A stretch of DNA of 64,000 bases from Mactromeris polynyma (Eukaryota > Mollusca > Bivalvia > Venerida > Mactridae). Position numbers and translations under genes: made by a program. How positions within the stretch are numbered: the stretch's first letter is position 1; every line of letters starts with the position of its first letter. Below are positions 47,696-61,822 of this stretch, piece after piece. The notes under the pieces are model-generated. The model was not told where the DNA came from. It made no database searches and saw nothing but the letters and a program-made list of their open reading frames with translations. The stretch spans positions 41,792,619 through 41,856,618 of the forward strand of contig JASFXZ010000001.1 in assembly GCA_032209605.1 (NCBI GenBank). Reading direction: 5' to 3'.

Positions 47696-49809
47696 AGAAG
47701 TGGGATTCTGTAGTCTAAGATTAAGGTTGCTCTTTTTTTAAAAGTATGTCCTGAGTCGAAACATTTTCCCCTTCAGAAAAGATGTCGCATGTAACTCGAT
47801 ATGGTCTTTTAGGTTCAAGAATGTACACCAGTGCATAAACTTAAGCTAAGCGATCGTGTTGTAAAATACATTGTGTGATCTGAGATAGGAGCAGAATAGA
47901 AATGTATATAAGTACGTAAATATTTTAGACTTGAATCGTTTTACTTGCACACCAAAGTGCTTCAGATCTTGCAAACAATTGCAACAACTGTTGACGATGT
48001 TGCGCAAATGAGAAGACATTCAAGGACATGTTTGCATCCCAATGCAATTAAGTGAACATAGCGACTTGTCTTTACTCAGAATTCTCGCACGCACCTGTTC
48101 CCGTAGTTACAAGCCAAAGGCGACTTATACATCAATCGCCGAGAATCTCCAAGCAAATGTCGACATTTTGAACAATGGTTTTACAAGATTGTACATAATT
48201 TTATAACAATGTTACTTATAATGTTATGCTGAAATACAAATTACTCAAACCAGTAAAATACAACGGTGCCTGCATTTACGGACAATTAAAATAATATTGG
48301 AGAAGATGAACAGATAAACATTTTTCGGAATCTAGTATTGCAAGTTAATAATTTTACACAACCCAGTGTCTTAGAATTTAACACTCAAGCAAAACAAGAG
48401 GGAAATTAACAAGGGAAACAATACAAAAAATAGGACGTATGCACATCTGTCGTTAGCGTAAATGATTGTAAAACATTAACGGGACATGCTTTACGTCATA
48501 GATCTAACGTATTAATTGCAAAAAAGTAGCTCTTTCTTTCCACAAAGCAATTAGCACTTTTACCGATCTTTCAATTAATCATACATTCCCAATTTTTAAA
48601 GCAATGTCTATCGTTAAGCTGTTGTAAAAACGTCTTTGATCAACGAGTTACATCGATGACTCAGGAAGTAATTTCAAACATGCATACCTATTTATCCAAG
48701 CTATTGTTTAAGAAATATGCCATAGGATGGATTCATAAACATAAAGTCAAAACAATCCTTTACTAAGCAAGAAGCTAGAGTTGTCACGAATTGTGATAAT
48801 TTATTTGAAAAAGTCATGTTCCAATATTTCTTAAATTGTCACAATAATTTATTTCATCTATGAACTAATTATTCGGGAAAATGTATTTTAAAAAGCCAAT
48901 AAGTCTTGTACTTAATTGTTATACGTTAAAACACCATTGATGTAATTACTGAGCATGCTGATATTAAAATTGAACTAGTCAAAGACAGTCTTGAGCCGCA
49001 TATTGATCAGAGTGATCCGTTACTTAATCATTTTCCCAGAAATCCTAAATTTAAACAACGCAATACACTTGCCTAACTCCATCCTGGTTTGTTGAACAAA
49101 TCTGACGTTTATTATTGTTAATGCACAGTGGATAATAATAATTTATGGACGCATAGCGAGTTACAAATTACCAGACTGTATCTCGCGCGACACCGGGAGA
49201 GCTGAATGGGGCTCGATATTAAAGGGAAAATACTCCGTTTGATCATTATGAAAATAAGCATAACACCAATGATTATGTATATGACCTACATCCGTACACT
49301 TAAACAACGTGCGCAGGCTTGTTCCTGTCTCTGGTAAAATAATAAAAGTCAAACTCAATATGGTGTAATGTGTTTCTATTGAAGTGAAACATGGTTCGGG
49401 AGAAGGCTGCATAAAACATTACGTTAATGTACACAGAATTCCAGGCTAAATAGTTGGTAGTGGAAATCATAATTAACGTCTGTATCAAGATCATCAATTA
49501 TACGTAGTTATACATTACACATCAGCTCTTGCTTGACTTCTAGTAACTAAACTAAGAACGGCACAACCTGTGCAGATCTTCACCATTTGATGGATGCCAT
49601 GTTTGGCTGCAGTTGAGAAGGGTTTACTCTTTAATAATTGAAAAGGTAGTATAGTTTACTGATATAAATTGACGATGTTGTTGTAGAAAGGCCGTTGCTC
49701 AATACATGTTCGCTTTGGCAAGAATATATTGTATACGAAATCGAACACGGCTTTCATACTGGATGGCCGTGGTAAAGTCTGCGTGTATAATATTGCAGTT
49801 ATGTGAGGT

Positions 49810-49935
49810 GGTCAATTGACTCGGTCAGAGTTGCTAGGCTACCAGCGAGTCAACCTCTACCCTTCAGTCAGCAGCTTACATCTTCCCCACATGAATGAGA
49901 AGCAGAGGACAACTGACTTTTGGTGTCTTATCTCC
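49810..49935 (-). mobile_element. SINE body fragment (scallop-like)
   Basis: The plus strand has CAGCTTACATCTTCCCCACA then TGAATGAGAAGCAGAGGAC, resembling the body blocks at 12265-12285 (CAACATGCCCACATGAATC) and 20665-20705. No tRNA-like head is visible. Confidence 0.45.
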
Positions 49936-51615
49936 AGTCATACTGTCATGGAGCACTGGAAAGTTGCACAGATAGTAAAATTCAGTAAATGCCGTTAGTA
50001 AATACAAAAAGCAGCTTAATATTCTCCTAATGAACAATATTGCATTAGTTTAAAACTGAAAGCTGGAAATTACTCCAAGCATATTCAAGTATTTACTATA
50101 TTACAAACTGACAAATCAAAACAGCAATTTCTTAGGAGCGTCATTTAATCTGATCCTTTGCAGCTGCTTTGGAACATTAAATGTGGCATATGTTCCACTT
50201 TGAATTCATTTCAAGAAACCGAAACATAAACACAACATTTAGGTGTCAAAATGGTGTGGAAACTGTAACAAAACGGCTAACACTCGGAAATATATTCACT
50301 GCTACGAAAAAGTAACAGTTATCATTCTCGGTACGCTATTTAATTATTTATCATAATTGCTAATTTGAAGGTTATAAGGGCCTATTATAATGGAACTAAC
50401 GCATGTTTAGAGACCAATCAAACCTTGGATATGAATCTCTGACTTCGTAATACATGAATAAATAAGTATTCAATTCCGTGATTTTCAGTCCGACACTTAA
50501 ATAGTGGTAGATATTTCTTGTTGAACGCCAGACAATGGTATTTGTTTTGTAAATCAGTCATCAGTTACCTTAGTGTAGCGTTATAGTGCTCAAGCTGTGG
50601 TAATATCGTACCCGTATCTTCTGTTGCCAAAAATGTCTTGTATATAACCATGTTTAGGTGAAAAGGAACATCCCGCATGGAAATAATTTATGATTCATTG
50701 AATAATGGACTCAAACACTTGAACACAAACGTAATGAAAGTACAATGGGCTCTCACGTAGATAATTATTCATGTAGAACATTTAATGAACACATTACCGT
50801 TAGTCTCTGGGCAGAAAATATATGGGTTCCTGTAATTGGGAGACTGGTTGTGCCTAAAGCGGATTTGCATCACAGAAAGACACTTTGTACAAATGTTTTT
50901 ATAACTTACTTATAATACTCGGTTGCTATATGCCGGCTTATATTATGTAACTAAAAACCACACGGTGTCATGGACAATTATATTAAACATTTCATGAACT
51001 GTTGAGAAACGACATTTTTTATTTAAGTTGCATAAATATATTGTAATGACTAAATTACTCTTCTATTCATTATGTAACATACATCAACTTAAACATTATT
51101 TTTGGGTACATAAAACAATACGTATCGTGCCTACTTAATATTTGATAACATATAAGAATGTTAGGCGCACTTTTTTGTATAAAATAGCATGGTACATTTT
51201 ATATGGTAAATGAAATATCAATATGGATTGTAAGAGAATTTGATCGTTATAAATTAAAGAGTATGGACTTTCATCAGTCTCTGGTTGACGAATTGTCTGG
51301 CAAAATGGTATTTAATATATGTTTACCAGTAAAACATACGCACACTGGTGACAGGGATTCCGAACAGCGTCATATTAAACGTGTGGAAACTACGAGAATG
51401 TATTCCCAGTAATGTCTGTGATGCAAAGCTTAAATAGATTCGGATGCCGATTGTTTTGCTGAGTAAGTATACTTTACATTATTCAGTAGTCTAACAAAAG
51501 ATATTGCGATAAACTTTTTGCAATAGGAATATTATTCTCAAGTGTATCTCTCAATCTTATTTACAAAGTTTATCGACACTTCCAAGTTGAGTATCCAGAT
51601 TATCCACATGAACCA

Positions 51616-51706
51616 AGCGTCATCTCTACACAGATCTGATCAGTAACACAGATACGCGAACCTAGCGTCATCTCTACACAGATCTGATCAGTAACACAGA
51701 TACGCG
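51616..51706. repeat. 48-bp direct duplication
   Basis: The sequence beginning AGCGTCATCTCTACACAGAT is repeated exactly at 51664 after 48 bp. The identity spans at least 43 bp, through GATACGCG. The unit contains CAGATCTGATCAG, which is partly palindromic. Confidence 0.92.
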
Positions 51707-52516
51707 CTCTAGTTAGGAACATTTAAATGAATTGTTTCAGTCCCGCTGTCTCCTATTTCGTGTAAAAACATGAACACTTTGTTTTGGCTAAATTGATTGT
51801 TCACGGATATGACATAACCATTAGTGAAACAATGCGGTGAAAATGTAATCCCTTATGTATTAAGATTAAAACTTCTGTAGAGTCTAATACAGTTGTGTGT
51901 CAGGGAAAATCCGTCCATTAATAGAACATATGTCAAAATGTTCGTGTTTTTCTCCAATATCATAGGAAATTTTAACATTTCATTAGACGTTCTTTCTATG
52001 TCTATTTTAATATAAATTATGACTGGATCTATTCCATTGTGTTTTTGAAGTAGAAACGTATCACATAGCATTTTCTAGTCACGTGTTGTAATATATGAAC
52101 TATTATTACGCAGTATTTGGTATTTAACTATTAATGGCGCTTTCAAACTGTCATTGTGCTCTGAGATTTCGCTAGAATAGTGATGCATCCCCTCTAATTT
52201 TAACAAGGAGATGTTTATAGCACGTATTTATACACTGTTGTTAGTCGTAATGATGTTAAATAATGATCGTGATCTTAAATGTCATGGATAATTGAAGGGT
52301 TGGGAGTGCCGACTACACCAATTATTTCACGTTAAAAATGATATTGTTAAAACAAACACACATCAGGCAGTAATGAGATTGCTAACAACAGGTGAAATAT
52401 GCATAATGTGGAAGCAAAACAGTAAACTATGTGGCAGTTAAATGTGACTAAAATACATAAGTTGGATAGTAGGTTTGTTTATAATGACATGAGCACGTAA
52501 CAAACGAGGAAGTACA

Positions 52517-52667
52517 TAGTTTTGACGTATACAGTAAAACATAGTGGTGATATTATTAAATATGTATTAAATAAACATATTTTGATATCCGTGAGTGTCA
52601 CTTTACAATGCTATATTACTTACGGTCATAATACTGTAAAACCTAGTTTTGTCGTATACAGTAAAAC
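52517..52667. repeat. 24-bp direct repeat at the left edge of a MITE
   Basis: Positions 52517-52540 and 52644-52667 match with one difference (TAGTTTTGACGTATACAGTA versus TAGTTTTGTCGTATACAGTA, then AAAC). The repeat includes both flanking DNA and the first bases of the M1 MITE, so the boundary itself was duplicated. Confidence 0.85.
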
Positions 52668-52835
52668 CTCACTCAGATATCATTTCAATAATAAGACCAC
52701 CTCAAAATTAAAACCACACTTATAAAGTCAATTTCACTGTTTTGTTCTTTATTAAACCTCAATAGTAATACTACCTCAATAACAAGACCAGTTTTCAAGG
52801 GTTCCGAGGGTGGTCTTATTAATGAGGTTTTACTG
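52659..52835. mobile_element. MITE family M1, best-preserved copy
   Basis: This 177-bp element has termini CAGTAAAACCTC...GAGGTTTTACTG, exact 12-bp inverted repeats. They extend outward as TATA on both sides, and the target is TA. Subterminal AATAAGACCACCTC on the left and its near inverse GGTGGTCTTATTAATGAGG on the right give further pairing. It has no coding capacity. TA targets and a short CAGT terminus point to the Tc1/mariner/pogo group. Confidence 0.88.
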
Positions 52836-52837
52836 TA

Positions 52838-55800
52838 TACATGTATATTTACATATGTTGTTTTTATTTAGTTACAGAATTGTATAAATATACTAGCATT
52901 AATAGGGATCATTTGGTTAAAAGCTTATGTAAAAACGCCGCAAAACTGTCCTTCCATATCATTGTATTCTGCATTAATATCCTCCCCTGAACGACGTTTG
53001 ACAAGTAATAATTATCAAAGTACATACACAGTATTAGATGCTAGGATGTATATACTTCAATACATATTACAACGTTAAATATTTCCGTTCTGGCCGGAGT
53101 TTTGCACTCTAAAGAACAGACAAAAGCATAATTGACATCGATGCGGGTTTTCGCAATTTTGCATCTAATATGTATGCAATAACTGCATTACTACAACTAG
53201 ATTCTCAAGCATAATACGATTACAAGCCGAATTAAGTATTGTGTATTCTGTTGCATGATTGTGTCTATTTAGATATGTGTTATTCTACATATATCTTTCT
53301 TTGTTACCAATGTTTATTAATATGGAGCGTTTAACTTTGAACGTTTCGTCTAACCTTTAAAACCTCTCACCATTGTACACGATACTGTTGTATGTTGTCT
53401 CGTCTCCATGCTAAAACGTTTTCGTGTTGATGATCGCGTTTATCTTCATGTGTATATGTCGTCAACATGTGATTATTCCAGATAAAAATCTACTTAAGTA
53501 TTTAGATTTTTGTTAGATTATTGTAAGATTTTTTTCGTACATACTCAAAAATAACCAAATTCAATAGAACAAGCGAAGAATCCAAGATATGATTTAAACT
53601 GCAGACCGAGTCAAATTGTTTAGCCGCAACTTTATAATAATCATTTCATCAGTGACTGACATTGTCTCATGATTTTCGAGCAAGTTTCAAATCTGTTGAA
53701 AAGTATACCCATAATTACAGGCTGTTTGCCCAAATAGACGGTTATTGGAGTCATGTTCACTGTCAGACAGAGTTAGAAACAAACGATTTAGAAGCAATAG
53801 TAAGTCTAGTTGAATTTATAAAAGGAAATCGAATACTTTTTCTTTATATAGAGATGCAGATTCAGCATGAATCAAAAGTCTTCTCAGTGAATTTATCAAC
53901 AATAGATCAACCACTGCACACGCATTGCAAGAATTCGTGCACAAAACGTGTACAGCAGCAAAGGGGAATGGATGTCTATATGACATGACTAAAATAGCAA
54001 TACATCAATGAAAACAGGAGACAAATAACGCCGCTTCAACGAATATCTCTGGGATGAGAATTGTATAAAGCGTTCGTCTGGTGTTTGATTGGCCATCTAT
54101 AATTTAAAGACAAATAAATAATGGAAAAGCGCTGATGGCTTTCTTCGTCCTGAAAATAATAATCATTGCAAAAGACAAATACAGACAGCAACTTAGGCAC
54201 TGCTGAATCGATGAATTGTTTTGTTTAAATGCATATTTTACATAACGGTGTGGTCAAATACAAAGTGCCCGAATGAGACTCCATGGGCAGTCTTTTCTAA
54301 CATTTCTCCCAAAATTGTTTTAGACAATGGATATTTATCGAAACTCTAAAATTAGATAATAGTGAGAGAAAAACGCGGTTAAGAAAATGATGAGGCATAA
54401 TCAGACATAGCGCTTTAAATGTATTTATTATATACCTATCACTTTCATTGATGTTTTTCATTATCTCAAACAACCTCGATTTTCCGGATGTAGACTATTT
54501 CATTATATACATAGTCTGGTCTGTTCATGACGTGTTTGACACATTTGCCGGCGTAGGTCAGCCGACTGTATCAAAGTTTGACCATAAAAGCACGTCACAC
54601 CCGAGGGATGCATATCAAGCAACACTTTCTGTTTGTGCTTAAATGAAGTAACAGTATTATCTATGTGCTGATGACAGACAATTTTTGTCTAGTCAATGCC
54701 AATATTTCGTTTGCAGAATTTGTCGATGTCTTCTCATCCTCTCTTTAATTGGCGGTGTTGAAACGCACTGTAATACGATCCTTTCTAAATATGGCGTGCG
54801 CGAGTGTGTGAGTGTATTAAGTCGATGCACATTTAAGCCGATGCTAATAACTTAAATGGCAAAAGTGTCTTCCAATCTTGGCATTTAATCAGAATGTTGT
54901 CAACTTTAAACAGACACTGAAATTATCTCTCTCTGGTAACGATGCGTCGTTTTTCTTGTTCATGATGTTTGCGTGTGGCATTGTGTTATGTCTGAGCAAA
55001 TGTCAGGATAAGCCAGGGTAGATTGGTTGGTGTACTTTATCTTACTCTCGCTAAACTAACGTTAAGTGTTATTAATTTGATTTACGATAATAACATCGTG
55101 CTTTGAAGTGTACACTTGGAACAGTTGACAGTTTAGCATAATGCTCATTTTCGTCGGCGATGAACGAGCACGGCAGAGCAACAAAAATGATATTCATCGA
55201 AAATGTTTTTAGTCGTAATTCTTTAAATTTAGTAAAATAAAATACGAAAGAACACTAAATTTGCTACCATACATTGCCACAAAGCGAGTTGTTTGAAGGA
55301 AGATACCACGACCTTTAGCTGACATTTGACATTGATAGTTACGTTACAAACAATGTTGTGTGTTTCAGTTATATACTGCATACAGTTGACCCTACCAATG
55401 CTCTATGGTTACCTACCCGACCTACAATTTCATCTCAACACAAACTGACAAATTCCACATGAACCACAGGTTGAGGCAAATGACTTTGGATGTATTATCT
55501 GCGTTACAAAAACTACGATGAATGCAATAAAATATCACATCAACCATATTTTTTTGCAGTTTGCTGACGATGTCTATCATGATACGGTTTGCCTCCGCCA
55601 AACTGATATTCTTATCTGATAGTATATAAGCAGATATTAAATCATGTTTTGTCTGTTCGACAACATTTGTTCATTCTAAACAGGAACACCATCAATGCAA
55701 TTTCCTTCTGAATATTTAAACCGCTTCACTTTAACTTGAATTCTCACAGAAGTTACTGCTTATTTATCAAATGTATACATCATGGTTTATGTTGTACTTT

Positions 55801-57659
55801 TATGTAAGCGATTATATTTGTATTTTCACATCTGTGAAACAAATCAAGTGAAGTTTATCATTTTTTAGGTGTTAGAGAACAACAAAGAACGAATGAATTA
55901 AGTTCTGTGAATAATATATAATTTTCCATATCGACTTAAGTGACGAGGCTCAATAATGACCAAGAAAATGTGTACATCGACGCTTGAATAATTCATCTTA
56001 AGGCTAGTACAAGCAGATTTCACTTCAAGATAATCAGAACAGAAGTACTCCGAAGTCAATAATTCTATTGATCTAACAGCAAATCTTTTAGACAACTTAG
56101 ACTACTTTCGATACGATCAAATCAGTCCCTATTACTTTAACTCTTGACGTCAGAGAGATGTGGCTTTGTTATAATTGATCAGTTATCCAATAGAATAGTA
56201 ATATTCCACTTATGGGATTATTTTAAGATATTTAAAATCTCATCATTTCCGGCTTTTAGTGTCGCATTAAATATCGATGAGGTGCTGTTACTTTTATCTG
56301 GAAGTGGAATAGGTGCATGTTGTGTCAAACCCTTGAACTAACACTGCAAAAACCCTAACGCATTAGTCGAGTTAATTGATTACCGTGAATCAACACAATT
56401 CACTGAATGCAATTATGCCTGCAAACCTTTGCCTCGTATTCCCCATTTAACTGAAAACACATTAACTTGGCTGCCATCAACCATATTTTAGTTCGGAGGC
56501 AAGCCTGCAGTTGTAGAATAAATAAATAAAATGTAACTCAAAACGATTAGTCATAGAACCCTGGAAGAATCGATCCATACATGTGGACATAAGCGATACA
56601 AGTATACCAAATTCTTGAAAAGTTATAATATTTTATTTTCGTAAATTCATTAAACAAATCATCAAACGAGTCCCCAATTAGTTGGCTGGAGTAGTATCAT
56701 ATATCTCCGTCACTTGATAAACAATTGATAATCTACGAGTGGAAACACGTCAGTTTTCAACCCACGGTGACAAGCCTACGGCAGTCAGTAAACAATGAGA
56801 ATACGTCAACAAAGAAATGGAGGGTACGAACTTCTAATACAAAACAAACAAGTAAATGAAACACCTATGAAATGACACGAATACTGCAGTTAATGAGAGA
56901 GCGACAAACGTTGATTAGCTCAGCTAATTATAAGAAATTTCAATACATATTTGATTAGTCCAAAACCAATTAGATGTTTCTCTTATCAGTCCACTATCGC
57001 GAATGAATATGTTGGTAATTGACTAGGTAATCTTGCAATGCTAGAAAAACACCTGTAGTGGATCGGGACATTTACGAATTGAAACTATTTCTGGCAAGAT
57101 CACCGCTTAATTGTCGGTTCGTTATCGGTCGGGGTGTAAAATGTGAAATCGTACAATACAATGTGAACATAAATCCATACAGAGTACAAACACTCAAATG
57201 GAAGAGTCTGATGTTTTCTAAGTTAATCACAAGTTTAATAACCCATTCCAATTGTTGAAGAGAGTCGAACGAATTAAGTTGAAAAAAAGAAACACATTCG
57301 AAGAATACTTTATAACCGCAAAACATTTGCTTTTCAACTCGAATGCTGATATCTAACATTAGACAAGTACATCAATGGCATTACAAACAGCCTTAAAATC
57401 CAAGAAAAACAGGAAAAAACTAAAACGTCATTTAAGGCGGTTGTCAAATTCATAATATGTCATTTTAACAATCGATTCTCAGACAAGCCGTGAAAGTTGG
57501 AAACAATGCGAGAGATGGAAAAATACAACCTGGGACAGTTTATCGATGAATGGAAGTCAAGATGCATTACAGATCGGTAACAATCTGGTTTAAAATATCT
57601 TGAAGTTTATCGAATTGAATCATCATGATTAATATTTATAACATGTGAGTATCGATCTG
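52838..57659. other. Non-coding stretch
   Basis: No supported gene was found. Frames such as plus 53662-53988 (108 codons) lack recognised motifs and are within chance length. Confidence 0.4.
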
Positions 57660-57662
57660 TTT

Positions 57663-57900
57663 AAGCAGGGGCGTAAATTCATATAGGCCGTGTAGGTCGC
57701 GGCCTACATTTTTTTCGAAACATCGAGAAAATAAAATGGCCAAAAAACTGCAATAAGATATTTTATGTATGTTTTTGATGTTATTGTAAGCATATTTACC
57801 GGACCGAAATATACACTAAAACGCATCTCTGACGATGTAGCTGCAATATTTTCTGGGTGACCATGCCCCCTGACCCCACCCTTAAACTAGACATACACAT
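57663..57900. repeat. Probable interspersed repeat with a palindromic start
   Basis: It begins GGGGCGTAAATTCATATAGG, with inverted arms TAGGCCG and CGGCCTA around TGTAGGTCG. It ends in ACCATGCCCCCTGACCCCAC then CC. GC-rich ends of this kind around an AT-rich middle are typical of dispersed elements. I recall similar 'atgccccc..accccc' ends in mollusc genomes. No second copy is present in the window. Confidence 0.4.
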
Positions 57901-60879
57901 CAAGTTCAGCTAAGCCTGATAAGTGAGAGGTTGATGTAAATGGTACAATTCTGGATACACTATATGAACTTCTAATTCCAAGAAAATGTTTCGCTTGGAA
58001 GATTGGGCAAGTTATGACCATTGTGTTGTGAACATCATGCAGTTAAGCATGTTCTTTCATTTAATATTGCACTCACACTTCAATACGCCTATCATATCAG
58101 TGGAATAATGACGCTGCAATAGTAAATACAGAAGGCTGGCAGTGAATGAAGATTACTCTGTTGTTCAAAGAAAAGACTTGGCGTTGTGAAGGGAAGCCGC
58201 TGAAGTATATAACACGCTTATTTATGTTTTCCAATTCGTAACCGAGTATCATTTAGCATAAACAGTGCACTTGAAATACGTATGTTTATTTTCGGAACAA
58301 ACTCTACTGACTTATCACTCAGGATTCAATTTAAGTTTTATGCCTTCGCTAATTCTAAAAGTCCTCAACTGAAACTTACGAAATTTCCACTTATGCCGCA
58401 TATTTTCGTCGAAAGTAGTTAAAAACGTTCAAACACAATAGTGCACAACAGTGGTGGATGGTAATTTGTAAACAACCAACACAAGTATGTAATAAATATA
58501 AATGAAATTAAAACATTACGTTATGAGAAGAAAACCTATTATTTTAATAGTATACTCAGAAATACAAGATCCATACATTGTTAATTATTGCAACCTGTCT
58601 ATTCATAATAAACGTTAACTGAACTCAGAAATTCAGTGAGAAGTGTCTATGTATTTCTTTTGAACAATCAAGCTTCGGTTATATTATAATAAATATTTCC
58701 GAAATTAAATCCGTGGGTGGGCTTTTACCGTAGAATAGTTGAGTAATACTATTCAGTAGTTCAAACACAACCCCCGACACTTGCTAAATGCCTCTTGCAT
58801 CGTATCACACGAGTGTGTCTAAATATTTGGATTCCTGTCTCTTGCGATTGTTACATTTTAAGAACACAAAACAGCTATTATCTTTATAGACTTATTACTT
58901 TCAACATCTTAGCATTACAAAATATGACATCAGGTGAAATCATCGACTTTGCATCACTGCAAGGTCCCGTAGAGAATACAGTAGATGTTTAACTGTTTGC
59001 AGATGTCTTCATTTGGAGATTACTTCAATCATATGCAGAACTTCATTATCAGATGCCGTAATGCATGCAGTCTGATCCTTCTTTTATATTTATGATTATG
59101 TTAAATACATCTGTGCACTATCATTACTTTATATTTACCACAATAAAATATTGTTCGACATATTGTCCGGGGTATATGTTGTCACTAGGACTTAACTACA
59201 CTGGATGGTTATACATATGTTACAAACCCAACGACACGTTAAAAACACGTAAGCTGTTCAACTCTGTTACATCCTGGGCTGGAATTAAGGTCCAATAAAT
59301 CTTCACACACTTTAATATCTTTTCGTCAAACATCGGTACATTGTGTGTGACAAAGCTGGTGACGGATACCGGAAGGCTTTCTCGATATTAATAAATCGAT
59401 AATACTCAGACAGGCTCTTCGATCAATTAATCGCAATACTCGGACTAGATTTGCTTACAACAATAAAAACATGGCAACACATTATTGGTGAATGTTAACT
59501 AAACCTTAAGCTAGTTATTACTATCAAAATCAAAATTTGTATATCTATGTTAGCGTTAATATCTTGTTAAAGTTTCCATGCCAAATTTCAGGTATAATTC
59601 AGTGAATTGTAAGGTTGGGCTTCTGTTTCTCACCAGTATTTACTTGGTTTCTCAAAATTAAAGTACAATGTTAAATACGGCTGAAATCGATGTCCGCCAG
59701 TCGCAAACAAAACCGACTACAGTATTCTCTAAACCGCTCCGTAGTCGGATATCGGCGATAATCGGACCCTCACCGGTTACACATTCCATCGGGAACAAAA
59801 TGCACTATTGATCTTATATACCATACCAACAGCTAAATATTTGAATGTATGAGATGTTTTGAGACAATCTATCGCCGAAACCACTCTGTCTACGAATGAT
59901 AGAATCCACAGACAAGTTTGCAATAACATATCTACTAATACTCAAACATCTGTCGATGATTATTGCGAGGCAATGATGAATTTCGATTTTTATTTGACAA
60001 TACATCACTTAAGATGATCAAGTAGTTTGTCATTTACCGAACAAACAAGGCAATTATGTGCTGCTTGAAATTTCTATAGTATAAATTTGACATTTCATCT
60101 TCGCAACAACGTCTCGAACATGGCACATTTTTATTAATTTACGATATGAGTCAATGTTCAGTTACACGTCACGTCGTGCTCAGAGAAAGTAACAAATACT
60201 TGCAAACTGTTTGGATAAGAAAGCAGAGATGGTCGATTATCGTAGCCATACTGAAGTCAATAAAGACATCGGAGAATTGAACGTAAGGAAATCAAATTTA
60301 CTCGATCATTTGCGGTCTTTATGTTAGATTAATCTATTCAGAATAGAGTGAAACACGCTTCCATGAACAGACATTCAGATACATGTTCATAAATCTCAGT
60401 GGCTCATAATACTTTTGCGTGGGAAAAGTAATTTACAAGTTAATTTGCCAAGGTAAAAATCAGATACGAACCATGCACAACATTGTTATTGTGTTCTCAT
60501 GAGTATTCTTACCACTTTCTATTAATTATTTCCCTTGGTAACCTGATACAAGCAGACAGTATGTCAGTTTTAACCAAAGGAAGCTTAACAAAATGATTTG
60601 TATGTCTGGAGCTGAACCATTTTATATTTCGTCCATGGAGACAACATTGCCGCACACATTACATCAACATACCATCAATCGCACCTTCAGTCTCCATATA
60701 TATATTTAATTTGTAATCAACTATTCCATAGGCGAGTGTTCGTTACGTCTACGTTGAACAGTTGTTCGTTATTATGAAGAGTCATGGTTATACATAGCTG
60801 TAAATGTTTATCCGAATTGTTTTATTAATATTAGAATTTGATTATGGTAACATGTCATATCCTTTCAGTCCTTAGGCTA
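57901..60879. other. Non-coding stretch
   Basis: No gene was recognised. A short inverted pair CCGACTAC / GTAGTCGG lies near 59711-59750. Confidence 0.4.
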
Positions 60880-61045
60880 CCAATTAGTTATTTTACACCG
60901 ACTGTGAAGCATAAGAATTTAATTGAATCCCTCTCGATGACTGCTTGATGGATTATCGTGCCTATTTCAGAGATTGTGAAGTTCGCGGTGCATCCTCGTC
61001 GATCTTCGGATCAGGGATCGGGCGCTCTAACTCTCTACCACTCCC
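60880..61045 (-). mobile_element. tRNA-derived SINE, family S1, copy 3
   Basis: The plus strand shows TTTTACACCGACTGTGAAGC, CTCTCGATGACTGCTTGATG and GTGCCTATTTCAGAGATTGT then GAAGTTCGCG, in the same order as at 8455-8560. The minus-strand head near 61040 has GGTAGAGAGTTAGAGCGCCC. The B-box is weak. Confidence 0.65.
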
Positions 61046-61652
61046 CCTGTCGGTTTGATAACCGATCCCATTAATTTGACATATTCAATATGGAATCTTG
61101 GAAGGATCAAAGGACAATAACTGTGTGTTTTAATTTTTCAGACGCTGTCTGACTGCGCTATCTGTCTTTGCTTAAGAAAAAGTCTTGTTTAATATAGAAG
61201 GTAACTTAATAAAAATTCTCTGTAGCGCCCACGTTCAAGCGTAGAGATAGCAATTTGAATGATAACATGCTCTAAAAGAAAACCTCTCCGTCTAATAAGA
61301 TACGATATAACAAGTATTATAGAATGTCCTAGACATGTAAGTATAACTGGGAGAAGGTGGAATACGACATTTACTATCCATCACAATGATATTATGCCGA
61401 CTTCAATTATACAACCAATAACAATAGAGCGGTAAATAAGGTGTCCCGTATTATCTCCTGAAAACTTAATTTCCAACAAATGAGAACGTGACATACTTAA
61501 AAAAGCAGGGTGCCAAATATCGCGGATTCTCGCACAAACTCGTGGCACGTTTTTGCGAGTGCACTTAAGAAAAATATGCGTCATCTAGGAGTTAAGTTCT
61601 AAAACAGCTGCTTGTATGAACACCAAACAAATATTACGATTACGAACATATG

Positions 61653-61822
61653 CAGTAAAACCTCGCGTAAAGACCACCTCAACAATAAGACCGCCTCGAA
61701 ATTAAAATAATTTTCAAATCCATTTTCTCGGTGTTGCTCTTTATTCAACCTCTGTATTAAGACCACGTCAATAAGAAGACCGGTTTTCAAGGAGCCCGAT
61801 GGTGGTTTTATTATTAAGTGTT
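61653..61822. mobile_element. MITE family M1, copy with degraded right end
   Basis: The left end CAGTAAAACCTCGCGTAAAG matches 52659. The interior has ACCACCTCAACAATAAGACC, TGCTCTTTATTCAACCTC and GACCGGTTTTCAAGGAGCCC then GATGGTGGTTTTATTATTAA in the same order. The terminal GAGGTTTTACTG has decayed to AGTGTTCATGATT. Confidence 0.75.

Noticed and set aside
53662..53988. 108-codon plus-strand frame as a gene
   Set aside because: It has no recognised domain or flanking splice or regulatory signals, and is within chance length.
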